Positions 32,931 through 45,142 of a DNA stretch of 64,000 bases are shown piece by piece (within the stretch, counting starts at the first letter, position 1; the number at the start of each line of letters is the position of its first letter). The notes below the pieces were generated by a model. The model was given only the letters and a program-made list of their open reading frames with translations. It ran no database searches and was not told the origin of the DNA. The position numbers were made by a program, and so were the translations under genes. The DNA is from Sclerodactyla briareus (taxonomy: Eukaryota; Echinodermata; Holothuroidea; Dendrochirotida; Sclerodactylidae), in assembly GCA_026419785.1 (NCBI GenBank), contig JAODTK010005749.1, positions 186,001 through 250,000 of the forward strand, given 5' to 3'.

Positions 32931-35900
32931 TGAATAATCACGGAGTGCTCTATTCAAACAGAAAGAGTGGTGATGGAATGAAAAAAATCTGCCAACTTTT
33001 GAATTTTGCATAAATTAGCATTAGACGACTCAATTACCATATGGACGCGAAATCAATCAGTACTCTACTTCTACTTTCACATCCCGCATCTATGTGCCAA
33101 CAAGTCACCATAGCACTATGGTTCATCTGTAATCCTTGCTAACGAGCCTTAACAATAGATTACTAAATAGGCTAATTAAAGCCATTATTAATTAGTGACT
33201 TTTTGTTCCCCAAATCTAATCAGAGCATGTTCACCCAATCCCATGTCCAACCCTGAAAATTTGAACCTCTTGATATCTTTACACACAGAGGTCACATGCG
33301 TCAATTATTGTCCATTTCGGTCAGAAGGTACCCTTGAGGTCCGAAATGGCCACTAAAATGTGATTCGGCCCAAACATAGTAACGGTCAACTTTAGGTCAA
33401 AGGTCACACAGATTGGGTCAACGAGTGGGATCACAATGGCGCACCTCCCCACCTCGGCAGACATCTGGTTACCATGTTACGGCCGAAAAACAAGTTTTTG
33501 ACCTTTTTTGACCTTTAATGACCTTGGATGATGTGCCCTTATCAGAACAGGTTACCCAAGATGAGATACCATGTTCTTGAAAATACACCACATCAGGAAA
33601 TGTCACTGGAAGTTTGCCTGCAGGAGCACATAATATTTGGCAGTTTTTTGTCCTAATGACCTGTAAGACCTTTGATGACATGTCGTTTTTTATGAAAAAT
33701 GTTTACTTCATGAAGAGGCAATCGTCCTACAACATCATTTATCCCAAGTATACTACTGCCGATGCTATTGCGAAAAAGGTATCAAAACCAACCTTTGACC
33801 CTTGTAACTTGAGGACCGAGTCCCAATTGAGCAGGAGTTTGCTGCCTTCGTCTATTCAGCACACAGCGCTCTGTCACATATCCAAAAATTGACAGTTTTT
33901 AATTTCTTTTGCCCTGTAACTCTAAAAATAGGCACATCCATCGCATTTTGACTTTGACCTCATTATCAGGGGTAGTCTTGACCTGATGACTGATTCTAAA
34001 AAAATCAGACCTGACAAATTCACTATGAACAATCCTAAAACATAAGACAAACACTAATACAAATATTCAAATGCCACACAGACTTTGAATTCTTCCCACA
34101 CCCAAAAACAAAACGGCACACAAGTGGGTAAAATTACATGAATCACATCCTTTCGATCAGAAGTACCTTGAGATCCTAAAAACACCCGAAAATGGCAACG
34201 AGAATTTGATTCGCTCAAGATATGGTAAAGGTCAAATTGGAGGCAAAGGTCAATTGAGGTCAAAATGTCACACAGATGGAGGTCAACGATTGGATCACAA
34301 TGGCGCACCTCCCCACCTCGATAGACATTTGGTTTCCATGGTATGACCAAAAAACTAGTTTTTGACCTCAATTGACCTTTAATGACCTTGGATGACGGTG
34401 ACCGTTTATTATAAAAAATTTACCCCTAATTGGTACCCTACACCCTGTCCTTAAATATAACCACATCGGAAGGTCACTTCCTGGAAGTTGTTGCAAGGAA
34501 AACATACTATATGGCAGTTATATGCCCATAAGTGACTTTAAATGACCTTTGAATGACATGATGGTTTTTATGGAAAATTTCGCCCCATGACGTACATCCT
34601 GTCCTGAAAATTCATCACATTGCCAAGCAATGTCATTGTAAGTTGTCTCCAAAAATACTAGTTTTTTGTCCATAAGTGACCTGAATGACCTTTGATGAAT
34701 GTCATTTTTTTTATGAAAAATGTTACCTTGATGAGATGCCGCACGCAAGTCCTACAAGCATTATGTATCACAAGTATACTGCCAATGCTATTGCCAAAAA
34801 GTTCAAAACAAACCTTTGAACCCTTGTAACTTGAGAAAGAACAGACCGTTAGCCGATTGAAGCGGGAGTTTGTTTCGTCTATGGCACACAGAGCTCTGGT
34901 GGTAGCACATATCCAAAATTTTGCAAAAAATTGACAGTTTTAATTTTCTTTGCCCTTTGCAACTCTAACAAAATAAGCAAATCATTTTGATCATTTGACC
35001 TGTGACCTTTTGACCTCAGTATCAGGGGTAGTCTGACATGCTGATTTAAAATTCACCAGTTGACAAATCACTATAGACATCCTAACTGCACTTAATTTAA
35101 ATGAAAAATACTTTGACCTTGATATCTTCAAGCACAAAGGTCACATGGGGAAATTATGGTCCATTTCGTCAGAAGATGGTACCTTTGAGATCCGAAAAAT
35201 GTCCACGAAAATTTGATTCGGTCAAAAACATAGTAAAGGTCAAATTGAGGGTTCAAAGGGTCCCAAAAGATGGAGGGTCAATAGGTGGATCACAATGGTC
35301 CACATCCCACTTAGCAGACATTCAGTTTCCAATGTTATGGCCAAAAAAAATAACTTAGTTTTTGACCAAAATTGACCTTTGAGACCTATTAATACGTGTG
35401 AAAATCGACTCCTCATCTACCTTATATCCTGCATCGATTTGGGCCAAAACCAAGTCACCATAGCTCCGACGGGTCCTCCGTTAATTCTTGTCAGCGAGCC
35501 GTTTCTAAACAATAATAATACACAAAATAGGCTTAATTACCTTACTTAATTAGTAACTGTGTGTGCCCAAAATCTCATCAGATCAGTTCACCCAACCCCA
35601 AAGCTACCCTGAAAATTTGTCGCAAGTGCACTGCCGTTCGAAGATATCCTGCTCACGAGGACAGTGTGACCACACCCACCACACATACACACGCACACAC
35701 CCACACATACACACCACACAACACACCATAGGACATAAGTTCCTCCGAATTTCATGCGCGAAAACAATAAACAAATTCAGGAATTATGCCAATTTTAGGG
35801 ATGTTGCTTACTGCCATATGGCCCTGACGTGCGTTTCCTGCAATTCGGGAGGTGGTCTGTAAAACAAAAAATTCATTGTTCGCTTGCACGCCCCGATGGT

Positions 35901-36660
35901 GGTGCCTCCACTTAGATGGTCTGACCTCATATGTTCACCCCCCCAATATTTAACATAGCTCGCCCCCCTGGGACCGAGGTACAGTTTTCATAGGGGGTAT
36001 TCTTTTGTCAGGTTGTATCGAATGAAATATGACCTGCTGGAAAATTGTCATGCATTTGAATTTTTTCCAGAAATTTATGGATTTTGTCCCCAAACTCGTT
36101 GAAGTAGATACACTTACAAAGTGTTATCAAATGTGGCACCATATTGCGTCTAAGCAGTATTAATGACTCGGAAAAATCGGGGGGGGCACCTCCTCCCCTT
36201 AGACCGCATCCTCCCATGTCAGACCACCCATGCCAAATCTTGCCCCACTATCGTAGAACGCTGGCAGCCCGCCCCTGCCTCCATACCATACCAAACCAAA
36301 CAAATTTCAGTCGCATTTGTGAGGTATTCTTCTCCCAGTTTGCTGTTTCGGATATATTGAAAATACAACCAAAATCAGCAATTATCGGTTACATCGACTT
36401 CGACATCGACTGCTGACGCTCACAAGTTCAGAAAATGCAAACATCGGCTTCAATAAACTTTAGGCTCAGTGAAATGTTTGGTTCAATTACGCTAACGTAC
36501 ACACACATGTAATTATGTGTCTATGTTAAAATACTTTTTGGGAGGTTGGGATGTGAGCATGAAAAAACATGAAATTCATCGTGACATTTTTTTTGTCATT
36601 TTAGGAAGGCACTGATCGTTTGTTATGCCTTGAAGTGTCAAAAAAAAAGTACAGGTCAAA
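32931..36660. repeat. Large repeat, copy C (tandem duplicate)
   Basis: 'tttatatagtgaataatcac' at 32933 matches 29213 in copy B, and the two run in parallel for about 3.7 kb, offset 3719 bp, to 'gtacaggtcaaattt' at 36650. Copy C lacks the first ~375 bp of copy B; the join falls inside 'acaggtcaatttatatag'. Internal unit period is about 1030 bp (33826 and 34859). Confidence 0.9.
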
Positions 36661-36760
36661 TTTGAATAAGACTCGAGGACTCGGACATTGTGACTCGGAC
36701 CCGGACCCGGAAGCCAATGACTCGGACTCGAGATACTGGGACTCGGACTCGGATTGAGAG
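36655..36760. repeat. 'ggactcgg' minisatellite at the end of copy C
   Basis: Repeated 'gactcgga' and 'ggacccgg' hexamers to octamers. Related patches occur at 26500-26590, 57240-57295 and 60270-60390, the last in both orientations. Confidence 0.75.
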
Positions 36761-36954
36761 GATGACCTTCCACGACTGTTCATATCAAACCAGAAAGCCA
36801 AAAGGTAGTGATTCATTGACTCTTCTGACAAACCTAGCCAGACACAGGACAAATGGGAGAGGAGGTCATCATGGGAAACATATCGTCTGACAAATAAATT
36901 TTCCCAATCCAACCAATAGGGTTTCCTATTATCTTGATAAGATAGAGAGCTACA

Positions 36955-38525
36955 CATAATTTCAAGGATTTCAGACTTGGGCCTTGGTGAACCCCAAAAA
37001 CAATAGGGCTTTCATGTACCTCATCATGACCTCTGCCCATACCAAGGACAATAGGGTTCCTGTACCTCCCAATAAGAAAGAACACACAAATTAGAACCTG
37101 ATCCGACCAAACCATGCTGGAATTATCGTGTTCACAAGGTTTTCAGACGGACCTCTGGGGACCTCAGACGACCGGCTGGACCTGACCCCAAAACCACAGG
37201 GTCCATGTACTCATCATGGGGAACACACATACCAAGGTATGAGCTTTCATCCATCCAGGTGGGGTCACGTTATCGTGTTGACAAGCCCAAAATGGCAAAA
37301 TTATTAACTTTTCAAAAATTGCTATTTGACCAAAATTCAACCCCGACCTATACAGAACAATAGGTCCTGTACTCCCCATAATAACGCTACAACACCGAAT
37401 TTGAACCTGATCGACCAACCATCGACTTATCGGGTTCACAGGTTTCAGACTTGAACCTCTGGTGACCTCAGATGCTCTGACCTACCCAAACAATAGGGTT
37501 CATGAAACTCATCATGGGGAAAACACAGAACAAGTATGAAGCGTCATCCATCCGGGTGGGGTCAGATATCGTGTTCACAAGCCAGAATTGCCCAACTTAT
37601 CAACTTTTCACAAAATTCCTATTTTGGCAAAGTCACCCCCGGACATACCGAAACGATGGGTTCCTGTACTCCTCGAAGAAAGCTACACACCAAAACAGAA
37701 CCTGACAGACCGAATATTCTGGACTTATCGTGTTCACAAGGTTTCAGGACTTGACTCTGGTGGACCTCAGATGACCTCTTGACTGACCCAAGAACAATGA
37801 GGTTCATGAACTCATCATGGGGGAGGAAACACACTACCAGGCGTATGGCTCATCCATCCAGGGTGGGGGTCCAAGTTTTATCGTGTCACAAGCCAAAATT
37901 GGCCAAATTATCAACTTTTCACACAAATTTCCTATTTCTGACCAAATTCACCCCCGCGACCTATACCAGAAAACATAGGTTCCTGTACTCCCCCATAAGA
38001 AAGCTAAAACCAAATTGAAACCTGATCAGACCAACCATTCGTGGCTTATCGTGTTCCCAAGGTTTTCGACTTGGACCTCTGGTGACCTCAGATGACCTCT
38101 CTTGACCATGACCCAAAACAATGGGTCAGGTACTCATTCATGGGGAAACACATACCAGGTATGAACTCAATTCATCCAAGTGGAGTTTGATTTATCGTGG
38201 TTCACAAGCCAAAAATTGGCCAAATTATTGACTTTCACAAAATTTTCAATTTTTGACCAAAATTCACCCTCGACCTATACCAAAAACAATAGGGTTCCTG
38301 TTTTCTCCCCATAAGAAAGCTACACACCAAATTGAACCCTGATCAGGACCAACCAGTCTGACTTATCGTGTTCCAAAGGTTTTCAGACTGTTGGACCTCT
38401 GGTGACCTCAGATGACCTATGACATGACCCCCAAAACAATAGGTCATGTACTCATCATGGGAACGCACATACCAGTATGAGCTTCATCCATCCAGGTGGG
38501 GTCGAGTTCTCGTGTTCACAAGAGC
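36955..38525. repeat. Satellite array, ~300-320 bp unit, about 5 units
   Basis: 'tatcgtgttcacaaggtttt' followed by 'cagacttggacctctggtgac' starts units at about 37127, 37429, 37727, 38048 and 38365. Each holds 'cccaaaacaatagggt', 'tcatccatccaggtggggtc' and 'gaccaaccattc'-type wording. Each unit also has a half-repeat ('atcgtgttcacaagcc'), so it may be an old dimer. A partial unit begins near 36955. Copy 1-460 is a distant relative. Confidence 0.9.
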
Positions 38526-38533
38526 AGCGTTAA

Positions 38534-38565
38534 TACACACACACACACACACACACACAACACAC
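38534..38565. repeat. (AC)n microsatellite
   Basis: An uninterrupted ACAC tract exactly at the end of the satellite array. Confidence 0.95.
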
Positions 38566-39000
38566 TGTCATGACTGAATAGAATACCTCTGACTTCGTCA
38601 AGGAATCAAAAATTAACTGTTTTGATTTCTTTGCCCTGTAACTCCTAAAATAAGCACATTTTCTGATGACTCGACCTCGACCTTTCGACCTCGTCATTAG
38701 ATGTTTGATTCAACGAATCAAAAAACACCATGACAATCTCTACGAACAACCCTAACTTGAAAAAGTGCATAAATGTATCAAATTAGTCACATTGAATGAC
38801 TTTGAGTGACCTGTCACTGGTGTTAAATTGATCAGGATGAAAGGTACAATCTCACCAAGTTTCAGGGAATTCAACCAATTTCAACAAAAATCTGCATGAA
38901 GATTGCAAAAGTGGACCACTTAAATGCCAATTAGTCACATTAAATGCCTCTTTTGACCTTGTCTCTACTGTTAAATTCATAGGGACGATAGTAGATAGAT
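38566..39000. repeat. Fragment of the large repeat
   Basis: 'tttgccctgtaactc.taaaataagcac', 'gacctcgacctttcgacc' and 'caccatgacaa' follow the order seen inside copies A-C. The rest of the unit is missing. Confidence 0.6.
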
Positions 39001-40035
39001 AGTAATTATGTTCCCACCCCAATTTTTTAAAGAAAAAACAGAAAATGGTTTTCTGCCGGACAGTACAGAACCTTTAGACAAATATACAATATACATACAT
39101 AGTATGCCGAAAAAGCCTGGAACAAACAGAAAACATAATCAACGGGTAGCGTGGGAATTATACAAGTGGATATCTTCCGGAAGAAATGAATTGCGGGGAA
39201 ATGGCTGTTTTGGTGATTGGAACTCGCATTTAATGCCGGATCTGTTGTACTGTGTGAGGGGTATGAAAGGGATGGGTGACATCGAAAGTTATTGCATTAA
39301 CCATCTCCACCGAGTTTAATGGAAATACAACAAACTTAAAAAATCGCAAAATTATGCAAATTCGACTAATAAATTAGCACCTTCTAATGCTGGAAATCTA
39401 ATCATTTCATCTACCACTTCATAGTTGTATATATGCTGAAGGGCAATTCCACTGTGCTCACGTTACATTGTAGCATTTTTAGAAACAAATTTGCTATAAA
39501 TATACAAGAAGCATTTTATCATTTGATGTTCTTATTCAAGGACATGTCGGCAAATCGGATAGTACTTGGAATTGCAATGTTAGACAACTACTGGATTGCA
39601 TAGCACATTTAATCGATGATAAATTACCGCGTGGAAGAAAAAAAATAAAATTGACTCTCTTTTTTTCTTCAGATTTGCTCCAAACTATAACAAAGAACAT
39701 AATCAATAGTACCACAGTGTCATGGTCATAGTGGGAATGAGAAAATGATTACAGAAAATGAAAAGATATATCAAGAATAATTAAAATATCAATTAATTAG
39801 TGTGACTAGGATGCAGACAAATTATACAATTAGACAAAAACCATTAATGGGGACCAGGAAAGAAGACACAGTATATATGGAAATCAACTCTCAATTGATA
39901 ATCATGAACAAAATCATGCGTGGAGGATTATTGAGTGAGTGTACACACGTAGTTGGAACTACAGTCACTTTTTCAACCCAAACATGGGGGAATCTAGCGA
40001 AAAAAGTGGGTTTTTCAGTGAAAAACTCCCTGGTG
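39000..40035. other. Anonymous AT-rich region
   Basis: A 103-codon plus frame (39008-39319) has ordinary-looking composition (MPKKPGTNRKHNQ..) but no recognised domain. It may belong to the LINE fragment that follows. The rest shows no structure. Confidence 0.35.
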
Positions 40036-40240
40036 TCATGGAATTGCCTGAACTGATCACCCATCCATTATCAGGATGTTTGCTGATGACTGCATAATCT
40101 AGCGGACCATCAAGGGCATCAATGACGTTACATGCTCAGCAAGATCTGGGTAATTTTTCACAATGGAGTAAGACTGGCAGAGCGATCGGAATGCACAAAA
40201 TGCAAGTCAATGGTTGTCACCACCAGAGTCAAGTTTTAAC
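40036..40240 (+). pseudogene. LINE reverse transcriptase fragment
   Basis: Two frames joined by a one-base shift read ..ELPELITHPLS, then MFADDCII, with the catalytic FADD box at 40079-40090. This is followed by a QQDL..FSQWSK stretch and KCKSMVVTTRV. This is the palm region of jockey/CR1-type LINE ORF2 (YINDLP, FADD, W..W...N..KC). An in-frame TAG follows FADDCII and several frame breaks occur, so it is dead. Only about 70 codons are recognisable. It is a separate insertion, on the opposite strand from the one at 17.5-19.3 kb. Confidence 0.85.
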
Positions 40241-40344
40241 CATACCAATATGTGAAATTGGAGATTGGAGATTGGCTTTACCGCTTCCTGATTTCGTGGA
40301 GTTACAGACTAACTATCGCACACATTCATCATCAGTGAATGGAC

Positions 40345-40514
40345 TTGACTTAGACATGTTATTGTTATACAACGTCTTCAGGTGGTCATTTTGGCCCAGA
40401 ACAATTTCCCAGATTGGAAGACATTAGTCCCACATACAGGAATAGTGGTCATGGGGTGTTTTCTGGTGATGGTGTAAATCCTTCATCATCATCTTCAACT
40501 CTGACTCTTCAATA
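40345..40514 (+). other. Protein-like open frame behind the LINE fragment, unrecognised
   Basis: A plus frame with no start codon, ending in TAA near 40512, reads TTSSGGHFGPEQFPRLED and ends SSSSSTLTLQ. It has gene-like composition, but I cannot name it, and it is not the continuation expected for the LINE. Confidence 0.3.
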
Positions 40515-40540
40515 AGCTTTTTGCCTGTTGTGTGCTGTCA

Positions 40541-41053
40541 CTAGCAGTGATAACCCCTAGTTGGTGTTTGCATAGTACCAGGGACAAGGACAAGACAATT
40601 GCAGATACCGATCAAGAGCATATCTTGTACACAAGCTTCCAGGCCAATTTTCATTAATATGCAAGTTACTGCAAATGAGTATGATCTTTCGGACGAAAAG
40701 TGGATGCGCATCGACAACTCTTCACCGTAACCTTCCCCAAAAGGTTTCAGCATGACAGCTATATTTTTTTCTGAAAATACGAGAGCATCAGCTGAAAATG
40801 AGATATATTCCAACGATCGTACTCACTCCCACTTTTACAAACTTCGAACGGGGAATTTCATATAAATTTTGAGTTTGTCCTTTTCTGCGAATGCGAATAC
40901 TTCAATCAATTCATGAATATGATAAATAACTCTCAGTCCGCCTGAAGAAACCACAAGAATGTGCACCCTGTCATAGAGGAGGGTCATAGCAATGGATCTG
41001 TTCAATGGGCTAGTCTGTAAGGACCTTTCGCCAAATAGCATGTTGCAGTGCAC
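40541..41053 (-). other. Two minus-strand open frames, unrecognised
   Basis: Frames of 90 and 72 codons (40541-40813 and 40835-41053) lie end to end in this AT-rich region. The upper one contains RVHILVVSSGGLRVIYHIHELIEVF, which has a beta-strand-like alternation, but no family is recognised. They could be broken pieces of one coding sequence. Confidence 0.25.
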
Positions 41054-41767
41054 TGTGAATAGTTTTGTGCATGCTGGGATAATTCAGGGGGCAGTTTTGT
41101 GTTAGCATGTATTGGAAAAAAAAACTGTAAATTTCGATTATCTTCATCATTCGCTGTGCTATCTCTCAAAATTTAGGATGTTGTCCCCGATAAATTTCAC
41201 ATCTCTCTGTGGGAAATTTTGGCTAAAATGTGCTATATTTCCGCCAGAGAAAAATCACTTGTATTGCTAATCCTATTGGGCCTCCCTTTATTTGCCGCCG
41301 AGCTAGACCACGATGCATCGCGAGAGGCTATTTGCGAAAGGCTAATGAGGCCACTCATTCCGGGCCCCGAGGCATAAGCCACATTAGGCTAATACTACTA
41401 CACGTCTCAAGACTTAGCCTACTTGGCCAATCCTAGGGCCTAGCGTAAATTTAATTTCCAAAAAAAAACTAACCTCGGCATTCCTTCAGCCCACTTCGAG
41501 AGTAGGCCTGTGGTGAATTGAGTTTGGAAGTAGCTCTCCGAGGCAATCTGAATAATCGGAAACGTCTGTGCTTGAGAACTTGTTGACAGTACCATACCAC
41601 AGTACCACCAGTACAGTGAATTGACTCTCGAACTGTCTCGAACTCTCGTCGACCGGCCAATTCAAGCGCAGATAAAAGCCAACTGCTTAGAGCTCGCATC
41701 GTAGCTGCGCTGCCGCCGAGCTGAGAACGATAATTTTTGAAAGCACGTATCTGCGTAATGGTTTACA

Positions 41768-41835
41768 GCCCACGAGACCGAAGGGTCAACGAGACCGACG
41801 GCCCACGAGACCGAACCGAAATTGAAAAGGTTGGG
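41768..41835 (+). repeat. 'cacgagaccgaa' minisatellite, patch 1
   Basis: Three to four units of 'cacgagaccgaagggt' and similar, ending in 'gaaattgaaaagg'. Same unit as at 42296, 46505 and, inverted, 56765. Confidence 0.8.
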
Positions 41836-42295
41836 GCACACACGTATTAGCTTGAAGATCATCCGCCGCAAAGGTTATCCTTCAAAAATGAAGTCCATAA
41901 TATTAGTGGGGGTACATCTGCTGCTCTGGGGTAAGGGAATGCCGATTTACTTTTGACTTTATCTGGAAGGGGGATATTCAAAGTACAAAGATGGAAGTTT
42001 CATGGAAATGGTCCACTACTTTTGGCTGTTTTGAAAATTCAAGGATTAAAATAGGCCCTGGTCGAGGGTCCGTCGGAAAACTGGTGTCGGGAAATACGCT
42101 GGCTAAAAATAGATCCCCTACTAGCTCAATATCTACATGGTCATGGTACCTCGAATTGCACATCGTTGGAATGAGTGGACTCTCTGCTTCACCGTGGTGT
42201 ATGGCGATATTCGAGGAAAAACTTCTGGAGGTGCCAGATGGCTGAGAACGGACCCAATTTAGTGTGTAAGTCAATAGGGAAATTAATGGGCGTGT

Positions 42296-42366
42296 GCCCC
42301 CAAAAAGGGTCCACGAGGACCGACGACCCACGAGACCGAAATTGAAAAAAGGGTCCACGAGACCAT
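42296..42366 (+). repeat. 'ggtccacgagaccgaa' minisatellite, patch 2
   Basis: Units 'gggtccacgaggaccga', 'cccacgagaccgaaatt' and 'gggtccacgagacc'. It abuts 'atgggcgtcaatcc', the start of another dispersed sequence. Confidence 0.8.
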
Positions 42367-42409
42367 GGGCGTCAATCCATTCCGAAACGTGGGAGGGGGG
42401 GGGGGACGA

Positions 42410-42545
42410 GACGGACTGCGATACACTATCTAAGCGTAGCGTACCAAGGAAATTTGGGCTCGTCTATAACTCCCAGATCGCCGGAAATGGCACTTGCCGT
42501 GCTAATGCAAACATCTCAAGGTGCGATTTTAGTGAGAGGAACATG
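42410..42545. repeat. Short dispersed repeat shared with 51790-51900
   Basis: 'aactcccagatcgccggaaatggcact' at about 42469 is matched by 'acctcccagatgcccggaaacggcact' at about 51835, with similar preceding 'agcgta/gagcg' wording. About 60 bp of clear similarity. Confidence 0.5.
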
Positions 42546-43439
42546 TTGAAGAGTTGCCACGCATCTTACGACCTCTTTATATGTTTGTGAAAGAAAATGT
42601 CAGCAAGTGACTACAAACCAAAATATACCAAGAACCCACTGCAGGTTCACAATTTGGGTAAAATGGGGCGGAGGGGGGGGGGGGTTGGAATAATAGATAG
42701 GGTCTTTCTGGAACTATTTTGCGGCGCGATGCAGTGGCGCGGTCATGGCATTTTTGTAGAGGCTCTGGGTATTGGAATGGTGGGCTTGTCATACTATTCA
42801 AATACGATTACCCAAAATCTCAGGAAAGTTGCCTAAATTTCATTCCTGCTCGTTATTTCTCACATTTCTTGCCCGAATTATGTTCACTTGCACTACCGGT
42901 ACTCGAGTTCTCGAGTAGATCTTAACTTGATTATGCACTGACTCAATTCCTATGCCACCTGATTGTACTGTCTGGCTATATTGGGCAGGAACCTTGACCC
43001 GATCTCTGAAAAAAGTAACCCTTTTGAATAAAGATATTCAGAGGTATATGTTAAAAGTTTACAGAATAGCGAGTATATACGGTGTACCAGTTAGGGCGAA
43101 AATGTAAAGTCTGTGTAATGCCACAACTAGACAAGAAACTCGTTGGGGTCAAGCACATCGTACACACGATTTATAAAAATTTCCATACAATCATGGGCGT
43201 CCGCGTCGTCAACAAAATGGACTTCAAATAGGGCAAAGCGTGTTAATGTTACTTCCGACTATACGAACGCTTTCCGCCGATATGGCAAGCGGATTTGATG
43301 ACTGATCAGAATGAATTTGTTTGAGAAGGGGGGTAGCAGATAACATAGGAGCGTAGCGAAAGCAATTTTGAGAGGGGAGATGAAGTTTGATTACGGGTCG
43401 CCGGGGGTTAAGGGGAGGGGTTTCCTCCTCCCTTGCAAA

Positions 43440-44340
43440 ATTTTTGCATTTTCCGTGGCCATAGAATGCAATGTGGCTGCAATATAGCCACTCCAAAACA
43501 CTCATTTATTCAAGGAATAATTTTATAGATGCGACTTGCTGCTCTGAATCTTGTGCCATTTCTCGACAAATCGAATCGAGGGCAGTGAGAATTTGTAAGT
43601 CTACATCTCACTTTTCAGAGGACCGCCGAATTCCCCATCCTCCCACTTTAGAAATGTTTGCTTTTCAGGTGGCCTCAGTGCAGTCTGATGGATTATGACA
43701 CTCCTAAACACTCACTTTGCTCCAGAAATAATTTGGTATTGTTTGCCTAGATGCGACTGCTACTCAGGATCTCTGATGGACTGAGTATTGGCCTCTTGCT
43801 TTGGGAGTTGGTGTAATGGTACCTGAGTAGAGGTTCTTCTTTGGGAGCTTCGTGTAATTCCTACCTAACAGCGGATCGCCAACTTAGGCAATACGGGACC
43901 ATCCTATTAAGGGGCCGCGGGCGACAAAATGTGCCTGAATTTTTAGGTGGTGTCACCGGAAGATGGTCCCGGCGCGAAAAGTGTTGCATGTTTTCGGGTA
44001 TTTTTTCAGGAATTTGGCAGTCAGCAGAGATTCGCCGATTCCCATTTGTTGTTTACTTTTGCCTTTTTCGCTGCCAAATTTTTCACGAATTTTTGTTATT
44101 CTTGCCCCAAATTTCTCATCTCAGAAAAATTGTGTACGGCAGCCTGCCGCCCCACCCCACCTCCCCGTCGTATTTTTTTTTTTTTGCATTTCACATGTCC
44201 TTTACGATGCAATTTTTTGTTCTGAATCTTGTGATGTTTTCATGCCAAAATGTGCTGAGCAATGGGCAGTGAGTGCCATCATTGTAAGCTGGTCGAAATC
44301 TCCCTTTTCATGGACCGCGGATCTCCAGTCGTCCATATGA
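43440..44340. repeat. Loosely repeated region
   Basis: 'ctctgaatcttgtgccatttctc' near 43541 and 'ttctgaatcttgtgatgttttc' near 44218 are both followed by 'gggcagtgag' and 'tctc.cttttca.agg/tggaccgc'. The period is about 680 bp. 44020-44130 is also similar to the reverse complement of 58800-58920. No gene recognised. Confidence 0.5.
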
Positions 44341-45039
44341 GAGGCAAGGTCATAAATTTTTCTGCCACGTTCCCCTTCCGACGTAAAATCTTTAAAAAAG
44401 CATCGCCCCGAAAATAATGAATTCCCGAATTTCATGAGTTCGCGGGTGACGGGAACCGGTAGGCCTACGTAAAATACACCAAATAGGGATATTGCGTGCG
44501 CAAGCGCGATCAAACTTTTGCACATTTTTTAAATGACCTTCGCCTGAATTTCCATGCCGGTTTATCGTCCTTTCTAGATATTCTCTCATCTCATTTTGTT
44601 TAGATCCATTTCGGGCTGTCTCATTTTGGACCATAGTAAATTCGTTTTTTCCAATTGGATGACTAGATAGGATGCGGAAGCTTCGTATGTCCAGCCGTCA
44701 GCATGACTAACCAGCACGCTATATGTATATTTCAGTCCCATGAAGAATTTTAAAATTGCACTAGCCTATTTGGTACAAAATGCTTGAGGGTCAATCTGCA
44801 GATTTTTTACAAACAAACTATTCCGCATTGGAAATTGTACGTGAATCTAATTCCTACCCTAATTCCTCTAATCATAACAATAGACAGATAGACACAATTG
44901 CTTGCTCTACAATACGACAGCCAATCACGTCGTCTTTGTAAATCTGTTGTGTGTTAATTTGGACGAAAAGTAAGTAATAGATTATTGCGAAGTTGTGCCA
45001 TTAAAAATGAAAAAGGGGTTTTCACACCTCGATGAGGAG

Positions 45040-45041
<2 letters not shown>

Positions 45042-45076
<35 letters not shown>

Positions 45077-45142
45077 GGGGGGTGGGGGGGGGGGGGGGGA
45101 ATGGTACCTCCGCCCCCACATTTATCACGTGGGGGGGGGGGA
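45042..45142. repeat. 58-base G tract and flanking G/C block
   Basis: 45042-45099 is all G except T at 45076 and 45083. A second G tract lies at 45130-45140. Plus-strand poly-Gly frames here are artefacts. Exact length is unreliable in any sequencing method. Confidence 0.9.

Noticed and set aside
40835-41053. NHL-repeat-like domain
   Set aside because: Only one short stretch is vaguely similar; no repeated motif or partner domain.
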